Assembly (NCBI RefSeq): GCF_026768455.1
Contig: NZ_JAPPVQ010000005.1
Coordinates: forward strand, 1-64,000
Direction of reading: 5' to 3'
Length of the DNA stretch: 64,000 nt
Source of the DNA: Candidatus Nitrosotenuis cloacae
Lineage (GTDB): Archaea > Thermoproteota > Nitrososphaeria > Nitrososphaerales > Nitrosopumilaceae
In this document: in pieces, positions 16,251 through 23,663 of the stretch
Numbering within the stretch: position 1 is the first letter of the stretch
How the letters are laid out: each line of letters starts with the position of its first letter
The notes under the pieces: model-generated
Databases searched by the model: none
The model's input: the letters and a program-made list of their open reading frames with translations, nothing else
Told to the model about the DNA's origin: nothing
Position numbers and translations under genes: made by a program

Positions 16251-17141
16251 TTGTGTTGGGATATGATTTTCCGACATTTGGTATTATTGAGCCAGCACCA
16301 GATACTCTCAACTGAGCCAAAGCCGTTCGTAAAGTGGGCGGGTGGGAAAAGACAGTTGATGCCAATCATAGAAAGGCACGTCCCGTCAGATTTTGGCACG
16401 TACTTTGAGCCGTTCTTGGGTGGTGGCGCATTGCTATTCCATTTGATATCAAAAAACCCTGAGATTCGGTGCAAGGCATCGGATCTGAACTCGGACCTGG
16501 TTCTTGCATATGTGACAATCCGGGATAGGGTGGACGAATTAATCACATCGTTGCAAAATCATGCTAAAAACTACAAGAAGAGTCCTGACTCTTATTATTA
16601 CCAGACAAGGGAGAGCGAGCCGACGGGCCAGATTGAAAAAGTCTCACGCCTCTTGTTCCTGAACAGGACGTGCTTTAACGGGCTGTATCGGGTAAACAGC
16701 AAGGGCAAGTTCAACGTCCCGCTTGGAAGATACGCAAACCCAAACATCGTCAACGAGGAGAACCTCATTTCCACAAGTCACGCATTGCGCTCCAAAAAAA
16801 TCCAGTTCAGCTGCCGTGACTTTACGTCAGTTCTATCTGATGCCAAAAAGGGCGACTTTGTCTACTTTGATCCGCCGTACCAGCCGGTGAGCAGAACTGC
16901 CAACTTTACCAGCTATACAAACAAGGATTTTACGCACGAGGATCTGGAAAAATTGGTCAGGGTGTCTGAGAAGCTGGCAGACCGGGGCTGCAAGGTGCTT
17001 CACTCCAACTCCAACACAAGGCAGGTGCGCGACCTGTTTTCAGGCGACTGGAAGGTGGTGGAGATTCGTGCAAACAGGGCCATCAATTCCGACTCTGCAA
17101 AGCGGACAGGACACACGGAACTTTTGATCAAGAATTATTGA
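16251..17141 (+). CDS. D12-class N6-adenine DNA methyltransferase (Dam-like), orphan
   Basis: A 296-residue enzyme with the D12/Dam order of motifs: KPFVKWAGGKRQLMPII (AdoMet-binding variant loop), FEPFLGGGALLF, ASDLNSDLV, FLNRTCFNGLYRVN and catalytic DPPYQPVSRTANFTSYT. Relatives methylate adenine in GATC-like sites. No restriction nuclease gene lies next to it, so it looks like a solitary methylase, used for regulation or as protection against restriction. TTG at 16251 fits a TATA-like AAAATATT about 25 bp upstream; ATG at 16263 is the alternative. A position between amoA and tRNA genes suggests insertion at a tRNA site. Confidence 0.88.
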   Translation: MCWDMIFRHLVLLSQHQILSTEPKPFVKWAGGKRQLMPIIERHVPSDFGTYFEPFLGGGALLFHLISKNPEIRCKASDLNSDLVLAYVTIRDRVDELITSLQNHAKNYKKSPDSYYYQTRESEPTGQIEKVSRLLFLNRTCFNGLYRVNSKGKFNVPLGRYANPNIVNEENLISTSHALRSKKIQFSCRDFTSVLSDAKKGDFVYFDPPYQPVSRTANFTSYTNKDFTHEDLEKLVRVSEKLADRGCKVLHSNSNTRQVRDLFSGDWKVVEIRANRAINSDSAKRTGHTELLIKNY

Positions 17142-17143
17142 AA

Positions 17144-17217
17144 AGCTTCGAACGGGATCCGAACCCGCGACCTTTACCTTACCAAGGTAACGCTCTACCA
17201 GGCTGAGCTATCGAAGC
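17144..17217 (-). tRNA. tRNA-Thr (GGU anticodon)
   Basis: Complete cloverleaf on the reverse strand: acceptor GCTTCGA/TCGAAGC, D-stem GCTC/GAGC, anticodon stem TTACC/GGTAA with loop TTGGTAA (anticodon GGT), T-stem GCGGG/CCCGT with loop TTCGGAT, and discriminator U. No intron. A second threonine tRNA (CGU) lies at 51183. Confidence 0.95.
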
Positions 17218-17311
17218 ACAAATTTTTGCTTAAATGATTCCTTATTATTCTTTGACGAATTTTTCCAAATGCCAGTAAACCGTTAAATCTTGCTCAAAGC
17301 GTAGCTAGTTT

Positions 17312-17433
17312 GCAGGGATAGCCGAGCCTGGCCAAAGTAAGCAAACAATGCTTTTGGATGCGCGGGACTTAAGATCTAATAATGGGTGATCCCGTCTCTT
17401 AGGGGTTCGTGGGTTCAAATCCCACTCCCTGCA
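17312..17433 (+). tRNA. tRNA-Leu (UAA anticodon) with two introns
   Basis: Acceptor GCAGGGA/TCCCTGC, discriminator A, long variable arm and T-arm (CGTGGGTTCAAATCCCAC) identify a type II leucine tRNA. Anticodon stem CGGGA (17363-17367) pairs with TCCCG, with loop CTTAAGA and anticodon TAA at 17370-17372. The mature tRNA requires removal of 22 nt in the D-arm region (about 17338-17359) and 15 nt after position 37 (17374-17388). This leaves 85 nt, normal for Leu. Intron borders could shift by a few bases. Confidence 0.9.
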
Positions 17434-17471
17434 TTTTTTATCTTTAGCAAAAACCTGAAAAAGCGTTTATG

Positions 17472-17858
17472 TTATTTTGGGTGCTTGATGCCCTTTGAGT
17501 TCAATACCTCGTAGACATCCGGCAGTGAAAAGACATATCCTACGTGAACGCAGTCCTTCTCCTCGCAAAGCTGGCAGAATAGTTCTCCCCTCTGGATGGT
17601 CACCTCGGAGATTCTGTTCTTGATGTTGTCCTTTAGGATGACCCGGTCCTCGTCCACTGCGACCTTTTCTATCTTTGGTGCGTATCTTGCAAAGGTCTTG
17701 TCCTTTTGCATCGTCTCCTCTAGCATGTATGTTACATACCCTGAAAAACTGTTGATGCCCTTCATCATCAGTTCGGGCTTGTTCTTTTCGAATACGTCAA
17801 AGAACTTGTCATATACCTCTTCTGAGACTGTGATGGACTTGAAACCTGCTTTTGGCAT
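17472..17858 (-). CDS. Ribbon-helix-helix-like regulator with C-terminal Cys/His cluster
   Basis: A 128-residue protein. The N-terminus reads like a ribbon-helix-helix DNA-binding domain (FKSITVSEEVYDKFF, then SFSGYVTYMLEETM). The C-terminal half has CQLCEEKDCVHVGYV, a plausible zinc or metal site. A perfect palindrome TACCTTAAGGTA lies between its TATA-like box and its ATG, where binding would block its own transcription. A metal- or redox-sensing autorepressor is a reasonable inference; no regulon can be assigned. Confidence 0.7.
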   Translation of the reverse strand: MPKAGFKSITVSEEVYDKFFDVFEKNKPELMMKGINSFSGYVTYMLEETMQKDKTFARYAPKIEKVAVDEDRVILKDNIKNRISEVTIQRGELFCQLCEEKDCVHVGYVFSLPDVYEVLNSKGIKHPK

Positions 17859-17876
17859 TTTACTTACCTGTTACCG

Positions 17877-17888
17877 TACCTTAAGGTA
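17877..17888. promoter_or_regulatory. Palindromic operator TACCTTAAGGTA
   Basis: A perfect 12-bp palindrome 18 bp before the ATG of the 17472-17858 regulator and next to its AT-rich TATA-like segment (about 17887-17900). A half-copy (GTTACC) lies just beside it at 17870-17875. The arrangement is that of an autoregulatory operator. Confidence 0.5.
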
Positions 17889-17953
17889 ATATACTATTTA
17901 ATGTTTCTTGTGGGGCGGTTTGGCTTTGGGCCGAACCTAGTGCTAACCATTCC

Positions 17954-18163
17954 ATGACAGTCTGTTATCTCATATACCAAAATACGGCAAGACACACTAG
18001 TTTGCTAAAACAATGCCTAAACTGCGGCAAGGAATTTGAGGGAGCAGAAAGAAAGTTCTGCTCCTGGCAGTGTGATAAATCATATGTCAAAAAGATAAAG
18101 ACAAAGCTGGCAAATGCAATGAAAAACGACGTGGGACATACTGAGAGTCTTGGTCGGTGCTGA
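17954..18163 (+). CDS. Small zinc-finger protein
   Basis: A 69-residue basic protein with CLNCGKEFEGAERKFCSWQC, a C-x2-C...C-x3-C treble-clef or ribbon type zinc site, followed by a lysine-rich helix (KSYVKKIKTKLANAMK). Many such micro zinc proteins occur in thaumarchaea; DNA, RNA or protein binding are all possible. The start is uncertain. The 48-bp gap to the next gene contains an AT-rich promoter-like stretch. Confidence 0.6.
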   Translation: MTVCYLIYQNTARHTSLLKQCLNCGKEFEGAERKFCSWQCDKSYVKKIKTKLANAMKNDVGHTESLGRC

Positions 18164-18210
18164 CTGGCAAAAATAGATTAAATAATTATCACTTGTACTA
18201 AAAACGCTCA

Positions 18211-19101
18211 ATGGTTAGAGGTTATCAGCAAGAAGACGTACAACAGAGATTGTTTGAGATTCTGTCAGAGTCAAAGACCGGACTGTCCGGCGTAGAGATT
18301 GCAGAAAAGCTGGGCCTCAACCGGGCCACCATGGCAAAATACCTCAACGTGTTCGCAGCAGAGGGGATAATAAAACAGAAAAGCATCGGAAATGCCAACC
18401 TGTGGTTTTTAGAATCTGGAACGGAAAAACTCCAGTTCCCAGACGACTATTTTCACGTAAAGGAACGGTTCTTGGAATTTCTAACGTCCGGCTCGCAGTA
18501 CCAAGTGTACCAGCTGATAAGAAACTGCCAGTATTCTGGCGCCAGCATTGCAAAGATTGTAGGCGAGGTGATAATGCCGGCAATATCTTCAATTGAGGAC
18601 CAGTACCTAAAGGCAAAGATTGGCAAGTCTGAGGCAAAGCTGTTCTACGGGATAATCTCAAACTCTATTCGCATCCTGCTGCTTACGCCGCGCGATGTTG
18701 ACTCTAAGAAGAACTTGGTTACAATTGCAGCAGATACAACAAGTGCAATTTACGCAGAGGCCGCATCCTGCGCCTTGTGTTCCGGCGGCTGGCAAGTAAT
18801 GGATCTTGGCGATATGTCCGGGGCAATCGATGTGATGTATGATTTGGATCTGCAAAAGCTACTGACTCGAATATGGAAACAAAAGCAGGGCGTCCTAGTG
18901 GTTGCAGTGTTTTCTGCAACTGACGAGGGCACCAAGTTCTTCTCAGAGTCGGTGAACTCGATTAAGCCAAAGTTTGGGAAAAACCTGCATGTTGTGGTGC
19001 ACTCAAGAACTGAGACAAGGCCCAACATCAAGGCCGAGTTTGTGTCTGAGAGCTTTGATGCTGTTTTGCAATGGACAGACTCGATTGCAGGTTCTGTATA
19101 A
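18211..19101 (+). CDS. HTH protein with cobalamin-binding-like C-terminal domain
   Basis: A 296-residue protein. An N-terminal winged helix (residues about 10-65, GVEIAEKLGLNRATMAKYLN) is followed by a helical domain and then an alpha/beta segment with GGWQVMDLGDMSGAIDVM. That segment resembles the G-x-x-V-x-D-L-G turn of B12-binding Rossmann domains as in CarH or methionine synthase. The cobalamin lower-ligand motif D-x-H-x-x-G is not evident (AADTTSAIYAEA occupies that place). It could be a sensor that lost, or never had, base-off B12 binding. The start has a TATA-like box (TAAATAATTA) just upstream. Confidence 0.65.
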   Translation: MVRGYQQEDVQQRLFEILSESKTGLSGVEIAEKLGLNRATMAKYLNVFAAEGIIKQKSIGNANLWFLESGTEKLQFPDDYFHVKERFLEFLTSGSQYQVYQLIRNCQYSGASIAKIVGEVIMPAISSIEDQYLKAKIGKSEAKLFYGIISNSIRILLLTPRDVDSKKNLVTIAADTTSAIYAEAASCALCSGGWQVMDLGDMSGAIDVMYDLDLQKLLTRIWKQKQGVLVVAVFSATDEGTKFFSESVNSIKPKFGKNLHVVVHSRTETRPNIKAEFVSESFDAVLQWTDSIAGSV

Positions 19102-19109
19102 TAAAATGG

Positions 19110-19200
19110 TGGGCCGAGAGAGATTCGAACTCTCGACCTTTCGATCTCTGAAAGGTTGTTTTATCAGTCGAACGCTCCAGCCAAGCTGAGCTACCGGCCC
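19110..19200 (-). tRNA. tRNA-Ile (GAU anticodon) with a 16-nt intron
   Basis: Reverse-strand acceptor GGGCCGG pairs with the 3' strand, with T-arm GAGAGTTCGAATCTCTC and anticodon stem TTCGA/TCGAA. The loop reads CTGATA then A after removal of 16 nt (19146-19161) at the canonical 37/38 site. Anticodon GAT. After splicing the tRNA is 75 nt. The intron can pair with the 3' exon side (CCTTTC region), as expected for a bulge-helix-bulge. Confidence 0.92.
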
Positions 19201-19239
19201 TGAAAATTTCTCAATTAGGACTGTCTTTTAAGTTTGCGG

Positions 19240-19782
19240 TTATTTTTTCCACTTTATCGAGCAACCAATTGAAGGGTCGAAATCTTTTGCAATCGGCTTG
19301 CCTTCTAGGAGGCGCTCGATGTTTACAATCATCGTCTTCTCGGTTGCCTTGTCCTCAGGCTTCATTGCATTGTCGATTCTTCCATGGAAGACAAGCTTTC
19401 CTTCCTTGTTGAAGAGGAACGGGTCGGGGGTGCATATTGCACCATATTTTTTGGCAACCTCCTGCGTATCATCCACAAGATACGAGAACTTGATTCCTTT
19501 TTCCTGCGCAAACTTTTTCATGCTCTCAAAACTGTCATCTGGATAAGCTACCGCATCGTTACTGTTGATTCCAACAACTGCCACCTTTCCCTGAAACCTA
19601 TTGTGGATCTCGTTTATTGCATCCACCTTTGCCTTCACATACGGACAATGGTTACACATGAAGATTATCAGAACCGCCTCACTGTCTCCATAGCTGGAAA
19701 ATGTGTGCTTTTTGTCGTCTACTCCAAGTAGTTCAAATTCTGGCGCCCTGTCCCCCGTTTTCAGTACAACTTGGGATTCCAT
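19240..19782 (-). CDS. Thioredoxin-fold peroxiredoxin/redoxin family protein
   Basis: From ATG at 19782 (MESQVVLKTGDRAPEFELLG) a 180-residue AhpC/TSA-type redoxin with CNHCPYVKAKVD as the CxxC active site, PDDSFESMKKFA and the cis-Pro region GAICTPDPFLF. These soluble redoxins reduce peroxides or disulfides. An upstream in-frame extension to 19845 (MLSSNRQEFLF) lacks homology-like features, so the shorter form is preferred. It stands alone between two tRNA genes. Confidence 0.82.
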   Translation of the reverse strand: MESQVVLKTGDRAPEFELLGVDDKKHTFSSYGDSEAVLIIFMCNHCPYVKAKVDAINEIHNRFQGKVAVVGINSNDAVAYPDDSFESMKKFAQEKGIKFSYLVDDTQEVAKKYGAICTPDPFLFNKEGKLVFHGRIDNAMKPEDKATEKTMIVNIERLLEGKPIAKDFDPSIGCSIKWKK

Positions 19783-19876
19783 GACGACCATGTCCTGCGC
19801 TCGATTTTTTACAAATAAAAATTCTTGCCTATTTGAGGACAACAATTAAAATCCACGCGGCTGAGCCTCTTTCTGA

Positions 19877-19951
19877 GGGCTGATAGTTCAGTGGTAGAAT
19901 GCCCGCCTTGCACGCGGGAGGTCAGGGGTTCAAGTCCCCTTCAGTCCACCA
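19877..19951 (+). tRNA. tRNA-Ala (UGC anticodon), CCA-encoded
   Basis: Acceptor GGGCTGA/TCAGTCC, D-arm GTTC/GAAT, anticodon stem CCCGC/GCGGG with loop CTTGCAC (anticodon TGC), T-arm CAGGGGTTCAAGTCCCCTT, discriminator A followed by CCA in the DNA. No intron. Confidence 0.95.
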
Positions 19952-20020
19952 CCTCTTTTATTGTGCGAGATCGATTCTAAGAGATGGATTTAAATATGAT
20001 ATTTTGGCAGTACCGCTAGC

Positions 20021-20128
20021 ATGGCAGCATCAACAGACGCAATCGCCGTATGGATACCGCTCATCGTCGGTTTAGCACCAGGATTAGTATACTGGTTCGT
20101 TATTACTGGCATGAGAAGCAAGAAGTAA
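20021..20128 (+). CDS. 35-residue single-helix membrane protein
   Basis: A tiny ORF, MAASTDAIAVWIPLIVGLAP followed by GLVYWFVITGMRSKK: a short polar N-terminus, one transmembrane helix and a basic end, so an N-out or integral microprotein. A strong TATA box (GATTTAAATAT, about 19988-19998) lies about 28 bp before the ATG, and T-rich termination signals follow (20131-20160). It looks like a separate, well-expressed transcription unit. It could be a small subunit of a respiratory or AMO-type complex; no family was recognised. Confidence 0.7.
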   Translation: MAASTDAIAVWIPLIVGLAPGLVYWFVITGMRSKK

Positions 20129-20244
20129 AAATCATTTCTTCTCTTTTATTATTGTTTTTTGAATTTTTGTAAAAGCTTCTAATCCACATTGTTTAGATTA
20201 TGATATTGCTTACGTATTAAGCCGATGCGTACATCTAAAATCAC

Positions 20245-21333
20245 ATGAGGAATCTGCTTGTGGGACTGTTCGCACTGTTGTTGCTTTTGCCAGTTGTTCA
20301 CATATTTGCACAAACCACCAACACGCAGTCCACGCTTGGAGTCAAGCTGACAAGCACAGAGCCGTTCAGCTACAAAGACGAGGAGGGCTATACCGTCGTG
20401 ATTGGGGAGGTGGAGAACACCAAAAGCTTTCCTGTCACCAACGTGAAGATACAGGCAGGATTCTACGACGACGCAGCGGCAGGGCCTGGTGGAAAATCAC
20501 CGCTAGAGACCGCAACTGGAACCACACTCCTTACAATAATTCCACCATATGGCAAATCTCCATTTATGATAGTGTCAGAGTCACCCGACCCTGACATTAC
20601 GCATATCAATCTCAACATACTTGGATTCAACTCTGCAGGAACTGCACAAAAGCAGCAGCTTTTGGAGATAAAGCCGTCATCTGCATCAATTGGCAATACG
20701 GTAAAGATGTCAGCAGAGATAACAAACAAGGGGCAGCAGGAAAGCACCGGAACGAGCGTCCACCTAATAGCCCTTGACGCCTTTAACCCGCCACGAATTG
20801 TGGACATTGAGACCATGCAGGTTGACGACATAGGCGTAGGCGACAGCCAGGACGTAGAGTTTGACGTAGACGTCGATTATCGTGCATCATCATTTAAGCT
20901 GATTGCAGAGTCTGACAAATACCAGTCAAAGCTTACCGATGTCACCAAGGTGACGCTTGAGACCATGACAAAGCTGATCACAATAAACAATGTACAGCTT
21001 GAGGACCAGTCCGGAGTGAGAATATCTCAGGTAAAGATTGGAACTCCTGTAAACATAACAAGTGATCTGACCATCCAGTATGGAGCAAAGACAAATGAAA
21101 AGCAAGAATATGTGTACTATGCGCAGGTAAAACAGTTTGGAGAAAAGGCACCAGTGGAATTCCTGGGATTCTCCGAAGGCGCATTTGCATCTCCTGACTT
21201 GCAGACTGCATCTGTGGAATGGACGCCACAGAGTGAGGGTGGGTTCTTTGTTGAGGCGTACGTCTGGGACCGTGACGGAATGGCACTTGCAGCACCAAGC
21301 AAGACAATCTCAATCATACTGGTAAAGCCATAG
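20245..21333 (+). CDS. Secreted beta-rich protein, CARDB/FxLYD-like repeats
   Basis: A 362-residue exported protein with a signal peptide (MRNLLVGLFALLLLLPVVHI...FAQ). Two to three Ig-like beta domains follow, with patterns such as GEVENTKSFPVTNVKIQAGFYD (FxLYD-type) and AEITNKGQQESTGTSVHLIA (CARDB-type), and a last domain EYVYYAQVKQFG...GFFVEAYVWDRDG. Such modular adhesion or surface proteins are frequent in Nitrosopumilales. There is no C-terminal anchor, so it is likely secreted or associated with the S-layer. Confidence 0.75.
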   Translation: MRNLLVGLFALLLLLPVVHIFAQTTNTQSTLGVKLTSTEPFSYKDEEGYTVVIGEVENTKSFPVTNVKIQAGFYDDAAAGPGGKSPLETATGTTLLTIIPPYGKSPFMIVSESPDPDITHINLNILGFNSAGTAQKQQLLEIKPSSASIGNTVKMSAEITNKGQQESTGTSVHLIALDAFNPPRIVDIETMQVDDIGVGDSQDVEFDVDVDYRASSFKLIAESDKYQSKLTDVTKVTLETMTKLITINNVQLEDQSGVRISQVKIGTPVNITSDLTIQYGAKTNEKQEYVYYAQVKQFGEKAPVEFLGFSEGAFASPDLQTASVEWTPQSEGGFFVEAYVWDRDGMALAAPSKTISIILVKP

Positions 21334-21363
21334 ATTTTATCTCAACGCAGCATATTCCACACG

Positions 21364-21828
21364 TTGGCAAGATTCAACGTCGTGGCGATGGGCGGCACGT
21401 TTGATATAATACACAAGGGTCACATCGCGCTGCTTGACGGGGCATTTTCAATATCCTCAAAGGTGATAATCGGGCTGACTGGGGACGAGCTGGCAAAAAG
21501 AAAGGGCAAGAATCTGCGCCACACGTACGAGCATAGACTGAACACGCTAAAGAAACTGATTGACTCCAGGTTTCAGAACAAGTCGTACGTGATAAGCAAG
21601 CTTGACAATGATTTTGGGCCTGCGGTGATCGAAGGGGATGTAGAGGCACTGGTCGTAAGCGACGAGACTGCCCACCAAGGTGACGCGCTAAACTCACTTA
21701 GGGCACAGAGGAATCTTGGGAGGGTGGACGTGATTGTGGTGCCGATGGTGCTTGCAGGGGACGGCAAGCGCATCTCGACTACTAGGATACGTAACATGGA
21801 AATCGACTCCGACGGCAATATGCTATAA
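21364..21828 (+). CDS. coaD: Archaeal phosphopantetheine adenylyltransferase
   Basis: A 154-residue nucleotidyltransferase with GGTFDIIHKGHIALLDGAF (the GxFDxxHxGH adenylyltransferase motif) and ISTTRIR at the C-terminus, as in archaeal PPAT. It converts 4'-phosphopantetheine plus ATP to dephospho-CoA. The start is TTG (MARFNVVAMGG), about 27 bp after a TATA-like ATTTTATC, again leaderless. Confidence 0.9.
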   Translation: MARFNVVAMGGTFDIIHKGHIALLDGAFSISSKVIIGLTGDELAKRKGKNLRHTYEHRLNTLKKLIDSRFQNKSYVISKLDNDFGPAVIEGDVEALVVSDETAHQGDALNSLRAQRNLGRVDVIVVPMVLAGDGKRISTTRIRNMEIDSDGNML

Positions 21829-21885
21829 TTGACAAAGTGCTTGCCGATCTTTGATTTATCGAGATAAAACGAAAATTCTGGAGCA

Positions 21886-22224
21886 ATGGCTGGCTTGACC
21901 ATAATCAACCACATGATGAAAAAGTTCGCCAGCAACGTGACTGATCTGCAGGAGGGACTTCATCCTGAGAATCTTGCGTTCTGGTACGACAAGATAATTC
22001 GTGAGGCAAAGGATATGGCACCGCCGTGGCTTGTGGACAAGATCAAAGTAAAGCAGGACCCGATACTCCCAATGAAGTTCAACTTGGACATATCAAAGAG
22101 GGCCGTGAGATACTTTATGATTGCAGTTGACAACAACGCAGAACACATGCCGCATTCCACTAAACTATACTTTCTAAAGGTTCAGGAGACACTGTCAGGC
22201 GAAATGGACAAGTCTTTGGTCTGA
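21886..22224 (+). CDS. Conserved-looking hypothetical protein
   Basis: A 112-residue soluble alpha-rich protein (MAGLTIINHMMKKFASNVTD...PPWLVDKIKVKQDPILPMKFNLDISKRAVRYFMIAVDNN). No family recognised. It has an own AT-rich promoter region and normal codon use, so it is probably real. It converges on, and overlaps by 43 bp, the end of the 22182-22502 gene. Confidence 0.65.
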   Translation: MAGLTIINHMMKKFASNVTDLQEGLHPENLAFWYDKIIREAKDMAPPWLVDKIKVKQDPILPMKFNLDISKRAVRYFMIAVDNNAEHMPHSTKLYFLKVQETLSGEMDKSLV

Positions 22225-22502
22225 CTCTTCTCTATTGAGACCATCTCCTCATGCGCCTTTGTCGTGACTATCTCGTCTATCTGGTCCAGTACGGACTGGA
22301 TAAAGTCTGCAAAGACCTCGACTTGCGAGTTGTCCCTTAGCACTATGGCGTGAACAGAGTGGTCCTTTAGGGATATGACAAGCTCGTTGTCGTAAATGTT
22401 CACAATGGACGAGATGAATGTCTCCTTTCCGTCGCTTATGAATATGAGGCTAGCAAGCTTTGTTGCCTCGTGCTTGTCCCTGCAGACAATCTGTACTCTC
22501 AT
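22182..22502 (-). CDS. Hypothetical protein cotranscribed with trpS
   Basis: A 106-residue protein with a beta-alpha core (MRVQIVCRDKHEATKLASLI, then FISSIVNIYDNELVISLKDHSVHAIVLRDNSQVEVF) and a charged, probably disordered C-terminus. Its ATG overlaps the trpS stop (ATGA), so the two are coupled. No known domain recognised. The 3' end overlaps the convergent 21886-22224 gene. Confidence 0.65.
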   Translation of the reverse strand: MRVQIVCRDKHEATKLASLIFISDGKETFISSIVNIYDNELVISLKDHSVHAIVLRDNSQVEVFADFIQSVLDQIDEIVTTKAHEEMVSIEKSQTKDLSISPDSVS

Positions 22503-23611
22503 TTGTCCTCAAAGAGGAATTTCTCAAGCTGGCTTTTTGCCTTTTCCCTTTTCTTCTGGTGTTCGCCTAGGAATGCGTTGACCTTGTCGATGAGTATTGC
22601 TTTGAGCTCGCCTGTGAGCATCTTGCCGGACTTGTAGTCGTCGTATATTGTCTTGAGCTTTTTGTCGTCCGGCTCAAAGAAGATCCTAAGGTACTGGTAC
22701 GGAACGTCGATGTCTGGGTTGCCTCCAATTTTTCGGTGCTCCTCGACTGTAGGCTGACCGCCGGAAAACGCGTATTTGTTTATCTTCTTTTTTACAACCT
22801 CTGGGGCATCGGTGGTGTAGATGGTACCTGCCTCCTCTGATGCGGACATCTTTCCACCAGGCCCCGTCAGTGCCGGGATCATGATGTTGTGGATTAGTGA
22901 CGGCTTGGGCTTGCCGATTCTCGGCGCCACGTCGCGAGTTATCCTAAAGTGCGGGTCTTGGTCGACCCCGAGCGGGATTAGCACCTGCCTGTCCTCGATA
23001 AAGCACGGCGCGGACTGCAGTGCTGTGTAAAATATCATGCCGATGTTCGTCTCGTTTTTGAATCCAAACACTGCCTTTGTGTTTGAAAAGTTGATCTTTT
23101 TTGCGACCTGCGCCGCGATGGGGTACAGTGTCTTTATGTTCTGCGTGTTGATGATTATCTTTGTCTTTTCTGGGTTAAAGCCGAGGGCGATAAAGTCTAG
23201 GGCGTTTTCGTATGCGAACAGCTTCGTCTCCTCCAGCGTAAGGCCCTCCTTTGCAAAGAATTTCTCATCGTCTGTTAGCTGAAAGTATAGGGTGGTGTCG
23301 AACTTCTCCTGCAGCCACTTTGCAAAGACCCATGGGACTAGGTGTCCTATGTGGGTGTGTCCTGAGGGGCCGCGTCCCGTATACAGAAAGAACTTTTTCC
23401 CCTTGGAATAGTCATCCAAAAGCGCACCAAGGTCACGGTGCGAGAAGAATATTCCGCGCCGCAGCATAAAATGGGATTCGCCTGTGATCTTCTCGATCTT
23501 CTTTAGAAGTTCTACAGTAATTTTCTCGGTGCCGAATTGTTTGATGAGCTTGTCGTAATCGATTTCGCCCTCCACATGCCACGGTGTGACAATGAACTCA
23601 TCGGCTGGCAT
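22499..23611 (-). CDS. trpS: Tryptophanyl-tRNA synthetase
   Basis: A 370-residue class I synthetase of archaeal/eukaryotic type. The HIGH-like motif is GRGPSGHTHIGH, the KMSKS-like motif is KMSASEEAGTIYTTD, and characteristic blocks are QLTDDEKFF, LIPLGVDQDPHFRITRDVA and PSLIHNIMIPALTGPGGK. Length is normal. It shares a TATA element with the divergent pheS. Confidence 0.96.
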   Translation of the reverse strand: MPADEFIVTPWHVEGEIDYDKLIKQFGTEKITVELLKKIEKITGESHFMLRRGIFFSHRDLGALLDDYSKGKKFFLYTGRGPSGHTHIGHLVPWVFAKWLQEKFDTTLYFQLTDDEKFFAKEGLTLEETKLFAYENALDFIALGFNPEKTKIIINTQNIKTLYPIAAQVAKKINFSNTKAVFGFKNETNIGMIFYTALQSAPCFIEDRQVLIPLGVDQDPHFRITRDVAPRIGKPKPSLIHNIMIPALTGPGGKMSASEEAGTIYTTDAPEVVKKKINKYAFSGGQPTVEEHRKIGGNPDIDVPYQYLRIFFEPDDKKLKTIYDDYKSGKMLTGELKAILIDKVNAFLGEHQKKREKAKSQLEKFLFEDK

Positions 23612-23628
23612 TCATGTTTGAGTCAGGT

Positions 23629-23643
23629 TAAGGTTTAAAAAGT
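23629..23643. promoter_or_regulatory. Shared TATA element between trpS and pheS
   Basis: AGGTTTAAAAAGTCT lies about midway between the trpS ATG (23611) and the pheS TTG (23664). On each strand the AT-rich core is about 25-27 bp before the start codon. One TATA box may therefore serve both leaderless genes. Confidence 0.5.
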
Positions 23644-23663
23644 CTTTTCGGATCGTTTTTCTG

